NCBI GenBank assembly: GCA_964652155.1
Contig: CAZZBK010000024.1
Location: 1-47,799, forward strand
Length of the DNA: 47,799 bases
Direction: 5' to 3'
Source of the DNA: CAZZBK01 sp964652155
GTDB taxonomy: Bacteria; Planctomycetota; Planctomycetia; Pirellulales; PNKZ01
Part shown: piece after piece, positions 16,027-25,286 of the stretch
Layout of the letters: each line of letters begins with the position of its first letter
Position numbering within the stretch: the stretch's first letter is position 1
Program-made: the position numbers and the translations under genes
Notes under the pieces: model-generated
Database searches by the model: none
What the model saw: only the letters and a program-made list of their open reading frames with translations
What the model was told of the DNA's origin: nothing

Positions 16027-17021
16027 AGGGCTGATATCGTGCAGGTTGGCACTGGATCGAACTCTCCATTGGAGCAACCGAACGAGAACGGATTCCAGGG
16101 GAGCGCGAAATCGATGAGCTGCCGATAATCGCTTCCCAGCGGAATGGTTCCCTCGAACAATTCTTCGCCTCCGCCTTCGCAGCGACCGACGGAGACGGTG
16201 GCGGCGATGGAGCCCGCTTGGCTGCGTAGCGTCAGCAGGAGCTCATAATTGCCCAGCGGGATGTTGCACTGATGGGGTATCCCCCAACGGCAACCCAGAA
16301 AGCTATCCAGGTAATCCACGTACCAATCTCCATTGAGGCAATCGCACTCGATGAATTGGCGGAGCGAAACTTTCCAGCGGGCGGGGACCAGTCGGTCGGC
16401 AAAGAAGTCGCAAAACGAGAGGCACGGTTGACAGGTGTCGGCCAAGGGAAATGGGCGCAGCGTGTCCGAGACCTCGAAAGCTTGCACGGTCTGGCAGCTG
16501 AGCTGGCTCAGCACGTTGCCCGAGCCGATTCCCCAAATGCCCGATGGACCCTGATGACTGAACTTGAAGCGCGAATTGACCACATCGAGTCCGCCGGCAA
16601 TCATCCACCCCGGATCCAGGGCGCATAGATTGATCACGTCGCTCAAGACGGCCGTCTCGGGCCAGCAGGCTCGGGTGACATGTCCAACTCGGTTGCCGCC
16701 GACAAAGATCTCGATCATCGGCGAGCCGACGGTCCATTGCAGATAGTCGTATTGAGACGGGTTTTGGTAGTTCCAGATCAATCGCCCTTGGGAGCCTGGC
16801 GCATCGGACGAAAAGGCTCCGGTCAGATTGATGCGCGCCGAATGCGCTTGGGGGAGCGCCAACAACACGGCATTCGAGTCGGTCGTTTCGAGTGCATGAT
16901 CGCGCACCCGCCAAGTGCCCAGCGTGGGGATCCATTGCGGTCCCGGATTCGTCGAGTCCGGTCGATCGAACGAATCGGTGAGAATATGGCAGCAGCAATC
17001 AGGCATCGAGAAGTAGGTCAT
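16023..17021 (-). CDS. Phage structural protein, concanavalin-like N-terminal part, cysteine-rich
   Basis: This protein of about 332 residues begins MTYFSMPDCCCHILTDSFDR. The segment DSFDRPDSTNPGPQW, followed by GTWRVRDHALET, resembles the opening of lectin-like (LamG/concanavalin) domains found in tail and receptor-binding proteins. The second half repeats the theme (CLSFCDFFADRLVPARWKVS). It has more than a dozen cysteines, unusual for a cytoplasmically assembled virion protein, with pairs such as CDC and CQPC. The start at 17021 is chosen because the longer frame would overlap the upstream gene entirely. A role at the particle tip is inferred from position and resemblance. Confidence 0.65.
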   Translation of the reverse strand: MTYFSMPDCCCHILTDSFDRPDSTNPGPQWIPTLGTWRVRDHALETTDSNAVLLALPQAHSARINLTGAFSSDAPGSQGRLIWNYQNPSQYDYLQWTVGSPMIEIFVGGNRVGHVTRACWPETAVLSDVINLCALDPGWMIAGGLDVVNSRFKFSHQGPSGIWGIGSGNVLSQLSCQTVQAFEVSDTLRPFPLADTCQPCLSFCDFFADRLVPARWKVSLRQFIECDCLNGDWYVDYLDSFLGCRWGIPHQCNIPLGNYELLLTLRSQAGSIAATVSVGRCEGGGEELFEGTIPLGSDYRQLIDFALPWNPFSFGCSNGEFDPVPTCTISAL

Positions 17022-17032
17022 GGTGACGCCCC

Positions 17033-17644
17033 TCAGGCGAGTATGGCGGTTGGGCAGGCGGACGCGCTCACGAGCCACCACCGGCCTGCGACCCAAGCCG
17101 CAACGATGCGCGTTTGGATCGGCAAGAGGGTGCTTATCGGAAGCATGTTGTCGTAGACCGTGATGCGGAAGTCCGATTGCACGGGGGTCGATAGCGATGG
17201 AACGAGCAGTGCCGTGTTGGCCGATCCTTGATAGCCCAGGGCCTCGAGCAACACGCCCATGACGGTCGTGACCTCGTGCTGTCGGACAAAGATGAAGCCC
17301 GATTGAATGTTGCCAAGGGTCGTAAAGCCGAGGCCCGATGGTTGCAAATCCCACGAGTCGGGTTTTGGGCCCCAGCTTTCGCCCGCCGGGGGCGTCGAGA
17401 AGGCGTTCGTCTTGGCGCCGATGTGACCGTGGGCCTCGTCGGTCAAGGCGTAGCCGTCGCCATACTCGCCGGCGGGCACGCTGACAGAGCCGTTGATGTA
17501 ATAAAATCGTCGATAATCGGCGGTGGGTTTCCCCATCAGGAGCACCAATTGATCGTCGACGAAGGTGGTTCCCAGCTGACGCATCACCGCGCCGGGGGGA
17601 ATCGCTTCGTTCGAATCGTTGCGAAACGGTATGGATGGTTTCAT
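17033..17644 (-). CDS. Phage structural protein of unknown function
   Basis: The 203-residue protein has no motif I can assign. It opens MKPSIPFRNDSNEAIPPGAV, which resembles the start of small beta-rich capsid or tail accessory proteins, and contains several Gly-rich loops and a Trp-rich end (VAGRWWLVSAS). Its ATG overlaps the TGA-containing stop of the upstream gene by 4 bases, so it is probably translationally coupled to it. Position in the tail part of the cluster suggests a virion component. Confidence 0.65.
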   Translation of the reverse strand: MKPSIPFRNDSNEAIPPGAVMRQLGTTFVDDQLVLLMGKPTADYRRFYYINGSVSVPAGEYGDGYALTDEAHGHIGAKTNAFSTPPAGESWGPKPDSWDLQPSGLGFTTLGNIQSGFIFVRQHEVTTVMGVLLEALGYQGSANTALLVPSLSTPVQSDFRITVYDNMLPISTLLPIQTRIVAAWVAGRWWLVSASACPTAILA

Positions 17645-19341
17645 GGGATCAAGGGTAAACGGAAGTCATGAGGGGCGGTTGTCGCAATCCACTGAATAAG
17701 CCGCTGATCGAGCGCTCGGCGCTCGCGCATCGAGAGTTGAGCGTCGAGGGTTTCGCGAGCACGTGACGCGCGGGTCCAAGTGCCCTGCAAGCCGACGATC
17801 CACGTGACTCGATCGATCGAGCCGTCGGGCTCGATTGGTTTGAGTCCGACAAAGCCTCGTGTTTCGGGCGCGGTCGTCTGGTACTCGCTGGCGAGTTGAT
17901 CCAGGATCAGCGAGCAAGCCTGATCCACCGCGGATTGATTGCTGTCGACTTGATGGGGTTGATAGGTTGAGTTGTAGCGGACGATGTGCCGCAACTCGAT
18001 TTCATCGCGCGCGATGTACCGTGGCGGCGTGCCCGCGCTGCCGAGGTCGCGTGATTTTTCGTGCCGTTGCCAGGGTCCTGACGGTACGTCCCTGATGCCG
18101 ACGGTCGTGCGGAGTATCAGCAGCGCAGGCAACCGGGTTGGCGGGCTGGACGAATTCCAACGAAAGACAGGTCGTGCGAATTGCACCAGGCCTTGCGCGG
18201 CATCAAGGTGAAATTCGCCGCGATAGAGCGCTCGCCGGTCGTCATCGGTCGTGCCATCCGAAAGGGGTTGTAAACTGCTGACACTGTTGCCGTTCAGGCT
18301 GGCGTAGGGGGAGCGCACTCGCGGATCGAACCATTGGCCAAATACTTGCGCCGGCTTGGGACGCGTCACGCCATTGACCGTGGTCGTCTCCAATTGCGTT
18401 TGTTCCAGGGGCAAGAGTTGCTCGCGCGTTTCTATCTGACTAGCCACCTCGCTCGGAAACGCGAGTCCCCAGTCCGACGTAATGCGATACCAACGAAACA
18501 CGCACGATTGAGCGAGCGTTCGCGATCGGGCGTCGCTCACCTGGTGAAAATGATCGAGATCGACATTCCCCCAGCCGTTCGTCGGCGTGTAGCTGAGTTG
18601 ATCGAGCAACTTGATGGTGCCGTCGGTGTCGACCCCCACGGCCTCCAATCGCAGGTCCACCTGATATAGTTTGCGTCCACAGACGACCACAAGTTGATCG
18701 GGGATTTCAGGCGTGTCGACGCCGGCGGAAATATCCGTAATCGTCGCATCCGCCGGGAGCGAAACGCCCGAATCAAGTGGTTCGAGGGTCACGGAGTTAT
18801 CCAACCGCAGCACAATACGACACCGCAGCAATTCTGCCAGGTCGGCCAGCGCCTGCGCGGGGTTGGTGTAGTTCCATTGCACCCTTGGACGATCGGCGTT
18901 GGGGACCCGTGAGACGTCGAAATTGCTTTCTCCCATCGCGGTAAGACAAAGGGTACAGAGCTGCCGTGGCGTGCGCTCGGTTGAAGAAATGATCGGGTTG
19001 TCGTTCGATCCGCCGCCCCCCGATTGCCCCGTCGCATCATCGCGACGTAGATTATAGTTGCCGCTGATCTGGCCAAAGCGCCACTTCCAACGGCGATCGA
19101 GCACGGTTAGCTCGACGACCATGCCGTCCCGATTGCGGATGATCGTGCCTTTGTCGACTCGACAGTGCGGAAATTGCAGCAGTACGTTGCCATAGGCCAA
19201 TTGCAGCGTGCCGCCTTGCGCAATCAGCGTCTCTTGCGGCGCCATCTCAAGCAGGGCTGTGCCGGGAGTGATCCCGGGCGTGAGCGTGTAGGTCGCGCTA
19301 CGCACGGCAAGCACGCCAGGAAATGTCGCGATGCCTTGCAT
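17641..19341 (-). CDS. Large tail/baseplate-like structural protein
   Basis: At 566 residues this is the largest protein of the tail part. Its N-terminal 100 residues look like a tail-hub type beta domain (GTALLEMAPQETLIAQGGTL, then GNVLLQFPHCRVDKGTIIRN, then VVELTVLDRRWKWRFGQI). A further region (ADRPRVQWNYTNPAQALADL, then LLRCRIVLRLDNSVTLEPL) resembles the hub (gp27/gp44-like) of tail tips that process a user-defined axis. No enzymatic domain is seen. Assignment to the hub is an inference from pattern and position; a structure prediction would settle it. Confidence 0.6.
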   Translation of the reverse strand: MQGIATFPGVLAVRSATYTLTPGITPGTALLEMAPQETLIAQGGTLQLAYGNVLLQFPHCRVDKGTIIRNRDGMVVELTVLDRRWKWRFGQISGNYNLRRDDATGQSGGGGSNDNPIISSTERTPRQLCTLCLTAMGESNFDVSRVPNADRPRVQWNYTNPAQALADLAELLRCRIVLRLDNSVTLEPLDSGVSLPADATITDISAGVDTPEIPDQLVVVCGRKLYQVDLRLEAVGVDTDGTIKLLDQLSYTPTNGWGNVDLDHFHQVSDARSRTLAQSCVFRWYRITSDWGLAFPSEVASQIETREQLLPLEQTQLETTTVNGVTRPKPAQVFGQWFDPRVRSPYASLNGNSVSSLQPLSDGTTDDDRRALYRGEFHLDAAQGLVQFARPVFRWNSSSPPTRLPALLILRTTVGIRDVPSGPWQRHEKSRDLGSAGTPPRYIARDEIELRHIVRYNSTYQPHQVDSNQSAVDQACSLILDQLASEYQTTAPETRGFVGLKPIEPDGSIDRVTWIVGLQGTWTRASRARETLDAQLSMRERRALDQRLIQWIATTAPHDFRLPLIP

Positions 19342-19345
19342 TTGA

Positions 19346-20080
19346 TCAGCTCCGTGGAGTAGGGTCGCCCGAGAGCGGAAAGTCAGAATCGAATCGATAC
19401 GACCAGGTCACTTCGTACTCGACATCGCGGGCGGGTTCACCCCCCGCGGCGCGTCGCGGCAGCTTGCGCGTGATCGTGCTCTCATCGGCGTGCAGAGCGA
19501 GCGGCCAGATCGGTGACGCCGGCGTCGGATAACTCGAGTATCCGATGGCGCGGCCGACCTGAGTGACTCGATAAGGAGTCGCTTGTTGAAGCGTCTGCAA
19601 GATGGGTGTGCCCGTGAGCGTGGCGAGATAGGTCCACCGGGGTCCACCTCCGGAGAATGTCAACACTTCGTCCCAGAAGAGCAGCGCACTCGACGAGTTC
19701 GTGGTCGGGATTTCCGCTTCGATCTCGATCGAGTAACCACGGTAGGTTGTGTACTCGGCTCCCTTGCCTTGCGGAAAACTGGGCGGACGAACCACGCGCG
19801 TGCCGCCGAGCGTTTGCGAGCTGACGATCCGATGCGCCGATGGCGTGGTTCCATCGGGCAAGTACAAGGTCAGATTCAAGCCGCTTTGCGAGTAAGCGTC
19901 GACGAGGGCTTGAATTGCCTGGGTCAACAATGCGGAGGTCGCGGCCTGCAAGGCTCCTTCGATCCGCCAATGCTCGCGCACCGCAAGCTGCTCGCCGCTG
20001 GGAGCAAACACTCCCTCGCGCGAGATGATCACGGCCGTCTCTCCCAGTGCATGTCGATAGTCGCCGTAGGCCAAAATCAT
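19346..20080 (-). CDS. Phage structural protein of unknown function
   Basis: The 244-residue protein starts MILAYGDYRHALGETAVIIS and is mostly beta-strand by composition, with a helical segment (AATSALLTQAIQALVDAYSQ). No family is recognised. A GAAGGTG site lies before the ATG. It stands between the putative tail tube protein (upstream) and the large hub-like protein (downstream), so a tail role is likely. Confidence 0.6.
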   Translation of the reverse strand: MILAYGDYRHALGETAVIISREGVFAPSGEQLAVREHWRIEGALQAATSALLTQAIQALVDAYSQSGLNLTLYLPDGTTPSAHRIVSSQTLGGTRVVRPPSFPQGKGAEYTTYRGYSIEIEAEIPTTNSSSALLFWDEVLTFSGGGPRWTYLATLTGTPILQTLQQATPYRVTQVGRAIGYSSYPTPASPIWPLALHADESTITRKLPRRAAGGEPARDVEYEVTWSYRFDSDFPLSGDPTPRS

Positions 20081-20125
20081 GAGGCACCTTCGTCAGTTGT
20101 CGAGAAATTCTGCCAGTCTCTAGAG

Positions 20126-20983
20126 TCACGACCCAGTCACGTGAACGATCAGCTCCGCGCTTTGAGTCACACGGCGCGCGATGCCGAGTGTCGTGTTCAT
20201 CAGCGGCTCTCGAGCATGAATGGTTTGTGGTTGTTCTGCGGCTTGCAAACAAGCGAACTCGAAACTCAATGCGCGGTCGTTCTGCGTACACCGCAATTGA
20301 GCCGCGGCACCCGTGCGCAACGACTGCACGAGGGTGTTTGTTTCATCGCGCGGTCCCGTCCAGGTGAGTTGAATGGTTCGACCCAATGAGCGAATGAGCG
20401 TCGCGGTAACGGATTGGCCAAACCAGGCTTGGGCATGATGGTCGATCGTGACGGTCCAGTGCGTCACCTCGTAAGCATTGCCCGCTACGTGCAAACGCGA
20501 GTCGGTAAACACACACGGTGGAGCATGGGATGTGTCGACGCTTGGAAAGCTGCCGGCTGGCTGGGTCGTTTCAGACAATCCGAGCAGCTGCAACTGCAAT
20601 CGCACGCGCTGGCCGACTCCTCCAGAGATCGTCGCACGATCGACGCAGCATCCTTCGTAGGTGGCCACGTCCGTGACGCGGTCAAGTTGTACCACGCGCT
20701 GAGCGAGCGAATCGGTCAGCGTCTCGAGGCTCGGGGTGGCGTGCCCCATGATCCAAGCGAGCAGCGTCTGCAAGTCAGCCGAGCTCGGCGACAGTTCGAT
20801 GACCCCCGCGACCGAACTCGTTCCTTGGACGACGCGCGAGGCCAACGAACCTGCCATGCCGCACATTCCCCCCGTGTCGATGAGCGAATCGCGGCGGCTC
20901 AGCGAGCACGACTCGAACTCGTACCCCCGGCCGACCGGGTTGGTGGTGTCGATCCCCAGTCGTGTCTGATAGCCTGGCAGCAT
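20126..20983 (-). CDS. Putative tail tube or major tail protein
   Basis: This protein of about 285 residues begins MLPGYQTRLGIDTTNPVGRG and has a compact beta-rich composition typical of tail tube proteins: N-terminal strand, GTSSVAGVIEL region, central helix, and later strands with NAYEVTHWTVTIDHHAQAWF. The start at 20983 is chosen because the earlier in-frame ATG lies inside the upstream gene. The tail tube identity is inferred from size and place, just after a tail-completion-like gene. If the particle is short-tailed, it could be another structural protein. Confidence 0.5.
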   Translation of the reverse strand: MLPGYQTRLGIDTTNPVGRGYEFESCSLSRRDSLIDTGGMCGMAGSLASRVVQGTSSVAGVIELSPSSADLQTLLAWIMGHATPSLETLTDSLAQRVVQLDRVTDVATYEGCCVDRATISGGVGQRVRLQLQLLGLSETTQPAGSFPSVDTSHAPPCVFTDSRLHVAGNAYEVTHWTVTIDHHAQAWFGQSVTATLIRSLGRTIQLTWTGPRDETNTLVQSLRTGAAAQLRCTQNDRALSFEFACLQAAEQPQTIHAREPLMNTTLGIARRVTQSAELIVHVTGS

Positions 20984-21008
20984 GGTGGTGTCTTTGCTCG
21001 CAAATGAG

Positions 21009-21536
21009 TTAATCGCGGAGTTCGCGGGCCACAAATTGCAACACGATACTCGACTGAAAGAGCCCCTTGGTTGATGCGTCCAACGCGACCACATGCTGAG
21101 GCTGCATAGAGCAGTCGTAGACCTCGTTGACTCCGTCGAGCCGACGATGTCGAAACGCCTTGGCAATCGTCTCGCGCCACAACAAATACGTGCCGATCAT
21201 TTCGGCAATTTGCCCGTTGTCGGCCGCGAGGATCGTGACCTGCACTGGGTAAACCACCTCGTCGCTCTGATTGGTGCCCGCGGTCGTGGGCATTGACTCT
21301 GCACCCGCGGGCGTGATGAGGATGCCGGGGAAATCGCGCAGCCCCTGCGTGAAATCGCGCGCCCAGGGCACCTTCTGCAAGACGATGTTGCTCGCAAGTA
21401 TTCCTTCGAGCGACAAGCCTTGAATGGTCGCCTGGGTTGCCAGCAGGCAGCGCATGTAAAGACTGCGTCGCGGGACCGCCACGAGGTACCCTCGTTCATA
21501 CTGTCGCCAGTGTGGCCAGAGCAGAGCGGGTTTCAT
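21009..21536 (-). CDS. Putative head-tail joining or tail completion protein
   Basis: The protein has about 175 residues, starting at 21536 (MKPALLWPHWRQYERGYLVA). The ATG overlaps the upstream gene stop (21533) by 4 bases. The sequence PVQVTILAADNGQIAEMIGT, followed by YLLWRETIAKAFRHRRLDGV, resembles minor tail/tail-terminator proteins that measure the tube end. I see no catalytic motif. Function is inferred from place between a capsid-associated gene and the putative tube gene. Confidence 0.5.
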   Translation of the reverse strand: MKPALLWPHWRQYERGYLVAVPRRSLYMRCLLATQATIQGLSLEGILASNIVLQKVPWARDFTQGLRDFPGILITPAGAESMPTTAGTNQSDEVVYPVQVTILAADNGQIAEMIGTYLLWRETIAKAFRHRRLDGVNEVYDCSMQPQHVVALDASTKGLFQSSIVLQFVARELRD

Positions 21537-22288
21537 GATAGTGAGTCTCGCGAGAGGAGCCGGCGCCACGAGCGGGTGGCACCGTCGATGACGGCTTGCG
21601 TGGTGACGATCACGGCTTCCCCCGCGGCGATGCGATGCGTGGGCTCATCGTGTTTGAACGCGCCAGTGTTGCTGATCGCCACGAGCGCCGTGTTGGCGGC
21701 AATCAGTCGAGTGCCGTCCGAGCGACGCGCGACTTCGATCGTGGCGGCGGTGATGCCGTCGGCGACAACCGTGCCATTGCGAAACCAGCACACCGTGTAT
21801 TCATCACGCGAATTCGTGTTGTCGACCGTCAGTTGGATATCGGCCGGATAGATATCCTCGGACGTGTCGAGCGTCACGCTCCCGGCGACTTGGTCCACCG
21901 CGGGAATGGTGACTCCGGTCTGAGTGGCTTGCAACAGCACGCGTCCCGAGGCAAGGTTGAGTTGATTGGCCTCGGAACCGGCCTGCACCTTGCCGCCGTC
22001 ATGACCGTCATGCAGCCGTTGAGGCGCGTCTTCGCAGCGATGGACGTCCGTATCATCTTCCAGATATACGTCGTAGACAGCGAGCAGCGTCGTGCCCATG
22101 TTCACGTGAGCGGTATGCCACCCGACGAGCGGTTCGCTCACGGTGGCCTGGTACAACCCCTTGCGATTGGTCTGCTCGATGAGCGAATCGCCCCCTGGAT
22201 TGGCGAGCGCGTCGCTGCCATAAGGATACAATTCGAGCGTCAACGACAAACCTGTCGGCGCGCGTAGTTCAACGGGCGTATTGGCCAT
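21533..22288 (-). CDS. Phage structural protein of unknown function
   Basis: The 251-residue protein is rich in Val, Thr and Ala and beta-strand-like, with a His/Asp-rich break in the middle (RLHDGHDGGK). It starts MANTPVELRAPTGLSLTLEL and has a GGGAG site before the ATG. An Ig-like or carbohydrate-binding beta sandwich is possible in each half. It overlaps the next gene by 4 bases and follows the fibre-like gene by 2 bases, so the three are coupled. Confidence 0.6.
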   Translation of the reverse strand: MANTPVELRAPTGLSLTLELYPYGSDALANPGGDSLIEQTNRKGLYQATVSEPLVGWHTAHVNMGTTLLAVYDVYLEDDTDVHRCEDAPQRLHDGHDGGKVQAGSEANQLNLASGRVLLQATQTGVTIPAVDQVAGSVTLDTSEDIYPADIQLTVDNTNSRDEYTVCWFRNGTVVADGITAATIEVARRSDGTRLIAANTALVAISNTGAFKHDEPTHRIAAGEAVIVTTQAVIDGATRSWRRLLSRDSLS

Positions 22289-22290
22289 GA

Positions 22291-23373
22291 TTAGTTACTC
22301 CCTCGAATGATGCCGGTATCGACCAGTGCTTGACGAATGGCGCCGAGCAACTGCAGGATTTCGGCGAAGTTGTTGTTGATCGTTGCGTCGTCTCCGCTGC
22401 CCGAGACGGCCGACACGGTGCCGTCGACCGTACCGCCGGTCGAATCGGTGAGCGCGGCTTGCGCCGCCGAGGCGGGTTGCGTGACAGGCGTCGCGCCCCA
22501 GAAACCCAGCGCGTGGGCGCTGTTTGAACCGATTTGCAATGAGCCCGTGGAATTCGGTATCAGTTGCGACATGGCGACGGCATAGTTGAACACGCCGTTG
22601 CCAGAGGTATCGAACGCAAGCACCGGATGGTTGCCTGAGTACAGCACCAGATAGTACGATCCATACACACCGCCGAGCATGACTTCGCCCGTGTTGCCGA
22701 CGGCCCTGAACGCGGCAGCTTCTTGCGATGCTGATGCGACAAGTGAGATGCCCCAGATGTTCGTCAGGCCTTGGCCTGGGTTTTCAAGGATCAGCCGCGT
22801 GTCGTTGTCGTTGATATGCAACGACGCCTGAGGCAAGGAGGTGCCGATGCCAACATGTCCGCTGGCCCCGTCGCGCACGAAGGTGCTTGATGCGCCGAAC
22901 CCTCCTTGATCGTTGAACTGAATCGCGCCGTTGTTGCCTACCGCGCCGCCCGATAGCGACGGAACGTCCGTCCAGGTGGGCACGCCCGAAGCAACTCGGA
23001 GCACTTGGTTGTCGGTGCCGACGGGCAACCGCGCCTCGGTACCGCCACTACGGGTGAGTAAATCTCCGTCCGAGGTCAGTACCGACCGCAGTAGGTACTG
23101 GGGATGGTCGTCCTGATCGAGTCCGGACAACTCAGCGTGCTGTGTCACTCCTTCCGCGATACTGGCCCAACTCAGGTGACCTTGTCCGTTGGTCACCAGA
23201 ACCTGTCCATTGCTGCCGGCCGTGGCGGGCAACACAAACGTCGTGGAGCCCGCGTCCGGAGCGGGTGCCAGACCCACATGGCCGCTGGTCTCGCCAAACA
23301 GGCGCAACGCCGCTCCGTTGGAGACGGGCCGAATATAACTGCCGACAAAAACGGTACCTGCCAATTGGGGCAT
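22291..23373 (-). CDS. Tail-fibre-like protein
   Basis: The 360-residue protein is Gly/Ser/Ala/Thr-rich and contains segments usual in phage fibres: SGLDQDDHPQYLLRS, NDQGGFGASSTFVRDGASGH and VGIGTSLPQASLHIN, which resemble the repeated shaft and collar sequences of fibre proteins that trimerise. The C-terminal 60 residues hold a helical segment (NFAEILQLLGAIRQALVDTG) that could be a trimerisation or attachment part. An AAGGAG site precedes the ATG. It would be the host-recognition or decoration fibre of the particle. Confidence 0.75.
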   Translation of the reverse strand: MPQLAGTVFVGSYIRPVSNGAALRLFGETSGHVGLAPAPDAGSTTFVLPATAGSNGQVLVTNGQGHLSWASIAEGVTQHAELSGLDQDDHPQYLLRSVLTSDGDLLTRSGGTEARLPVGTDNQVLRVASGVPTWTDVPSLSGGAVGNNGAIQFNDQGGFGASSTFVRDGASGHVGIGTSLPQASLHINDNDTRLILENPGQGLTNIWGISLVASASQEAAAFRAVGNTGEVMLGGVYGSYYLVLYSGNHPVLAFDTSGNGVFNYAVAMSQLIPNSTGSLQIGSNSAHALGFWGATPVTQPASAAQAALTDSTGGTVDGTVSAVSGSGDDATINNNFAEILQLLGAIRQALVDTGIIRGSN

Positions 23374-23400
23374 GGAACTGCTCCTTGATACGGTTGTGGG

Positions 23401-23727
23401 TTAACGCATTTGTGTGCAAGTCACCAGCCACCGGGTGCGACACGTCGCCAAGCGCGCTTGCAGCACGCGCCACCGTGACTGGTCGCTTAAGATCAGCGTG
23501 TCGCCGTCGGCCGGCATGACAGGGCCGAGTTGGCTCTGCGGCAAACTGAAACTCGCGTAAGTGCTCTCGACGCCGACTCCGGATGCCGACTCCATCTCGG
23601 GAAACAGGACGGGCCCCACTTTGACGCCTTGAATGGCGAGGATTTGCCCGCCGAGCTTGATGAGCGTGGCCGAGTCGAGGTCGTCGATGATTGTGTAGTC
23701 GTTTTCAATCGTGTCGCGCAGGCTCAT
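23401..23727 (-). CDS. Small phage protein, possible head closure factor
   Basis: This is a 108-residue beta-rich protein opening MSLRDTIENDYTIIDDLDSA and ending with a Cys/Arg/Trp segment (ATCRTRWLVTCTQMR). Its ATG overlaps the stop of the upstream gene by 4 bases. Small proteins of this size directly after the major capsid gene are commonly head-tail connector or closure proteins. The specific role is not shown by sequence. Confidence 0.6.
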   Translation of the reverse strand: MSLRDTIENDYTIIDDLDSATLIKLGGQILAIQGVKVGPVLFPEMESASGVGVESTYASFSLPQSQLGPVMPADGDTLILSDQSRWRVLQARLATCRTRWLVTCTQMR

Positions 23728-23942
23728 GATGTCGCTCCGCGCGATTGAAATTCAAATGGTTCCGCCGCCGCGATCTGCGTTTCGAGCCGTTCGAGTTGCG
23801 TGACATAGCTGTCGAACAATCCTTGCCACGAGACGCTTTGACCATCGATGGAATACGTCGGCTTGGGATCGGCGGTGATCGCGGCCAGGTTTGCCGCCAC
23901 CTGATCGCGTGTCTGTTTAAGGTGGTCGAGATATGTGGTCAT
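23724..23942 (-). CDS. Very small phage protein between capsid and connector genes
   Basis: This 72-residue protein begins MTTYLDHLKQTRDQVAANLA and is helical, with a central PTYSIDGQSVSWQGLF strand segment and a second helix (YVTQLERLETQIAAAEP). The longer frame reaching to 24254 overlaps the capsid gene antisense-free and is a shadow, so 23942 is chosen. The arrangement helix-strand-helix is like that of small minor head proteins. No family is recognised. A 122-base gap without features separates it from the capsid gene. Confidence 0.6.
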   Translation of the reverse strand: MTTYLDHLKQTRDQVAANLAAITADPKPTYSIDGQSVSWQGLFDSYVTQLERLETQIAAAEPFEFQSRGATS

Positions 23943-24064
23943 GTTGTTCTGGTCTCCCAAGAAAGTTTCCCGGACTCCCGGCGGTCGACATGCTTGTCGA
24001 ATCTCGGCTGCGCGAGCCGGCATCAGCTCGCATGCGACCGCCGGATGCCCGTCCCCCACCTCGC

Positions 24065-25228
24065 TTACGATGCGTAACACTTCACGACGTAGCGCGGATT
24101 CATGACGGCCGCGGCGCCTCGTTCGCTGGCTTTGAAGCGCACGACGATGTCGTTGTTGAAATCGGCTTCGCTCCCTTGTGGCGACTGCGCGACCGTGATG
24201 GGCCAGTTCTCCATGTAGGCAAAAGCCTTGCGGAAATCGCCCATGAACCACCACTTCTTGGCCAGCGCCGCGTCGACCCCCGCCGCCATGATGCGACGGT
24301 ACAGCAAGCGACTGTCGTACACTTGGTAGTTGCTCAGCGGATTAGCGCCGATCGTCGTGGTGGCCCCGGCCGCGTACCGCACCGTGGGCGCGTAAAACAC
24401 CCGTTCCGCCGCGTGTCGGTACGCCGGTGTCACCAGCACCGTGTTGGCCTGGATCAATACCGGCTCGCCGGTTTGCGGATCGAGAATGTCGGCGAACAAT
24501 TGCTCGGCGGCATCGACATTGCTCCAATCGACCAGTTCGTTGTTGGAACGAACGTTGACCCAGGGGGTCGACGATTGATAGGTATCGTAGGTCGTGCCGT
24601 TCCACTTGTAATTGTTCGTCGCACCAATCGCCAAGTCGATGAGCCGCTTCTCGCGGTTGAGACCGAGAATCTCGCCGACCTCAGCTGCCCGGCTGAGCAC
24701 GAGGTGCGTGCGATCGAAGAAGATGGCCTCTTTGGTGACCGGCACGATGAAGCCGCGCTTGGTCGTGGCCGGCGTCTCGATGTAATCCTCCCCAAAGCCG
24801 AGACTCGGATACGGCATGCCCGGCTTCACCTCGGCAATCTCATCGGTGACCTTGGTCACGCCCGGGATTTTCTCGCCATCCAGCCGGGTCGGGATCGTCT
24901 CGACCAATTTCGACAGCACGAACGCTTCTTGCGTGTACGATTCCATGATCTTCGAGTACACGATTTGGCCCGTCAGGCTGAGAAACGCCGTCGTGTCGAC
25001 CGCGTCACCCGCCTCCATGATATTCGCGCTGTCGTTCGAGGCGGGATCGAGCGACCGGAGCCACTCACGTCCGTCTTTCACAAGCCCTTCGGCCAAATCG
25101 CGAATGCTGAAGTCCTCGGGCCGCAAATCTTTGATGCGCAGCGCCTCGGCGAAATGAGCCACCGCCCGCGCCGGGCCTTCGAGTTCGTAACAACGCTTGA
25201 GATCGCGATACTTGATCGTTGTAGCCAT
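24065..25228 (-). CDS. Phage major capsid protein, HK97-fold candidate
   Basis: The protein has about 387 residues. An N-terminal helical region (to about 100) is followed by a body with GQIVYSKIMESYTQEAFVLS, TRGFIVPV-type strand segments and TNNYKWNGTTYDTY, consistent with an HK97-fold coat protein with its long N-arm. The C-terminal half carries the ANTVLVTPAYRHAAERVFYA stretch and ends in VVRFKASERGAAAVMNPRYV. Size and position between decoration and connector genes support the call. The start at 25228 has GAGGAAA seven bases upstream; the longer ATG start at 25246 adds a lysine-rich extension without a site. Confidence 0.85.
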   Translation of the reverse strand: MATTIKYRDLKRCYELEGPARAVAHFAEALRIKDLRPEDFSIRDLAEGLVKDGREWLRSLDPASNDSANIMEAGDAVDTTAFLSLTGQIVYSKIMESYTQEAFVLSKLVETIPTRLDGEKIPGVTKVTDEIAEVKPGMPYPSLGFGEDYIETPATTKRGFIVPVTKEAIFFDRTHLVLSRAAEVGEILGLNREKRLIDLAIGATNNYKWNGTTYDTYQSSTPWVNVRSNNELVDWSNVDAAEQLFADILDPQTGEPVLIQANTVLVTPAYRHAAERVFYAPTVRYAAGATTTIGANPLSNYQVYDSRLLYRRIMAAGVDAALAKKWWFMGDFRKAFAYMENWPITVAQSPQGSEADFNNDIVVRFKASERGAAAVMNPRYVVKCYAS

Positions 25229-25286
25229 TGAGTATTTCCTCTTCAAAACAGAATGTTGAATTGACTGACTCCAAAACAGCTCGGCT

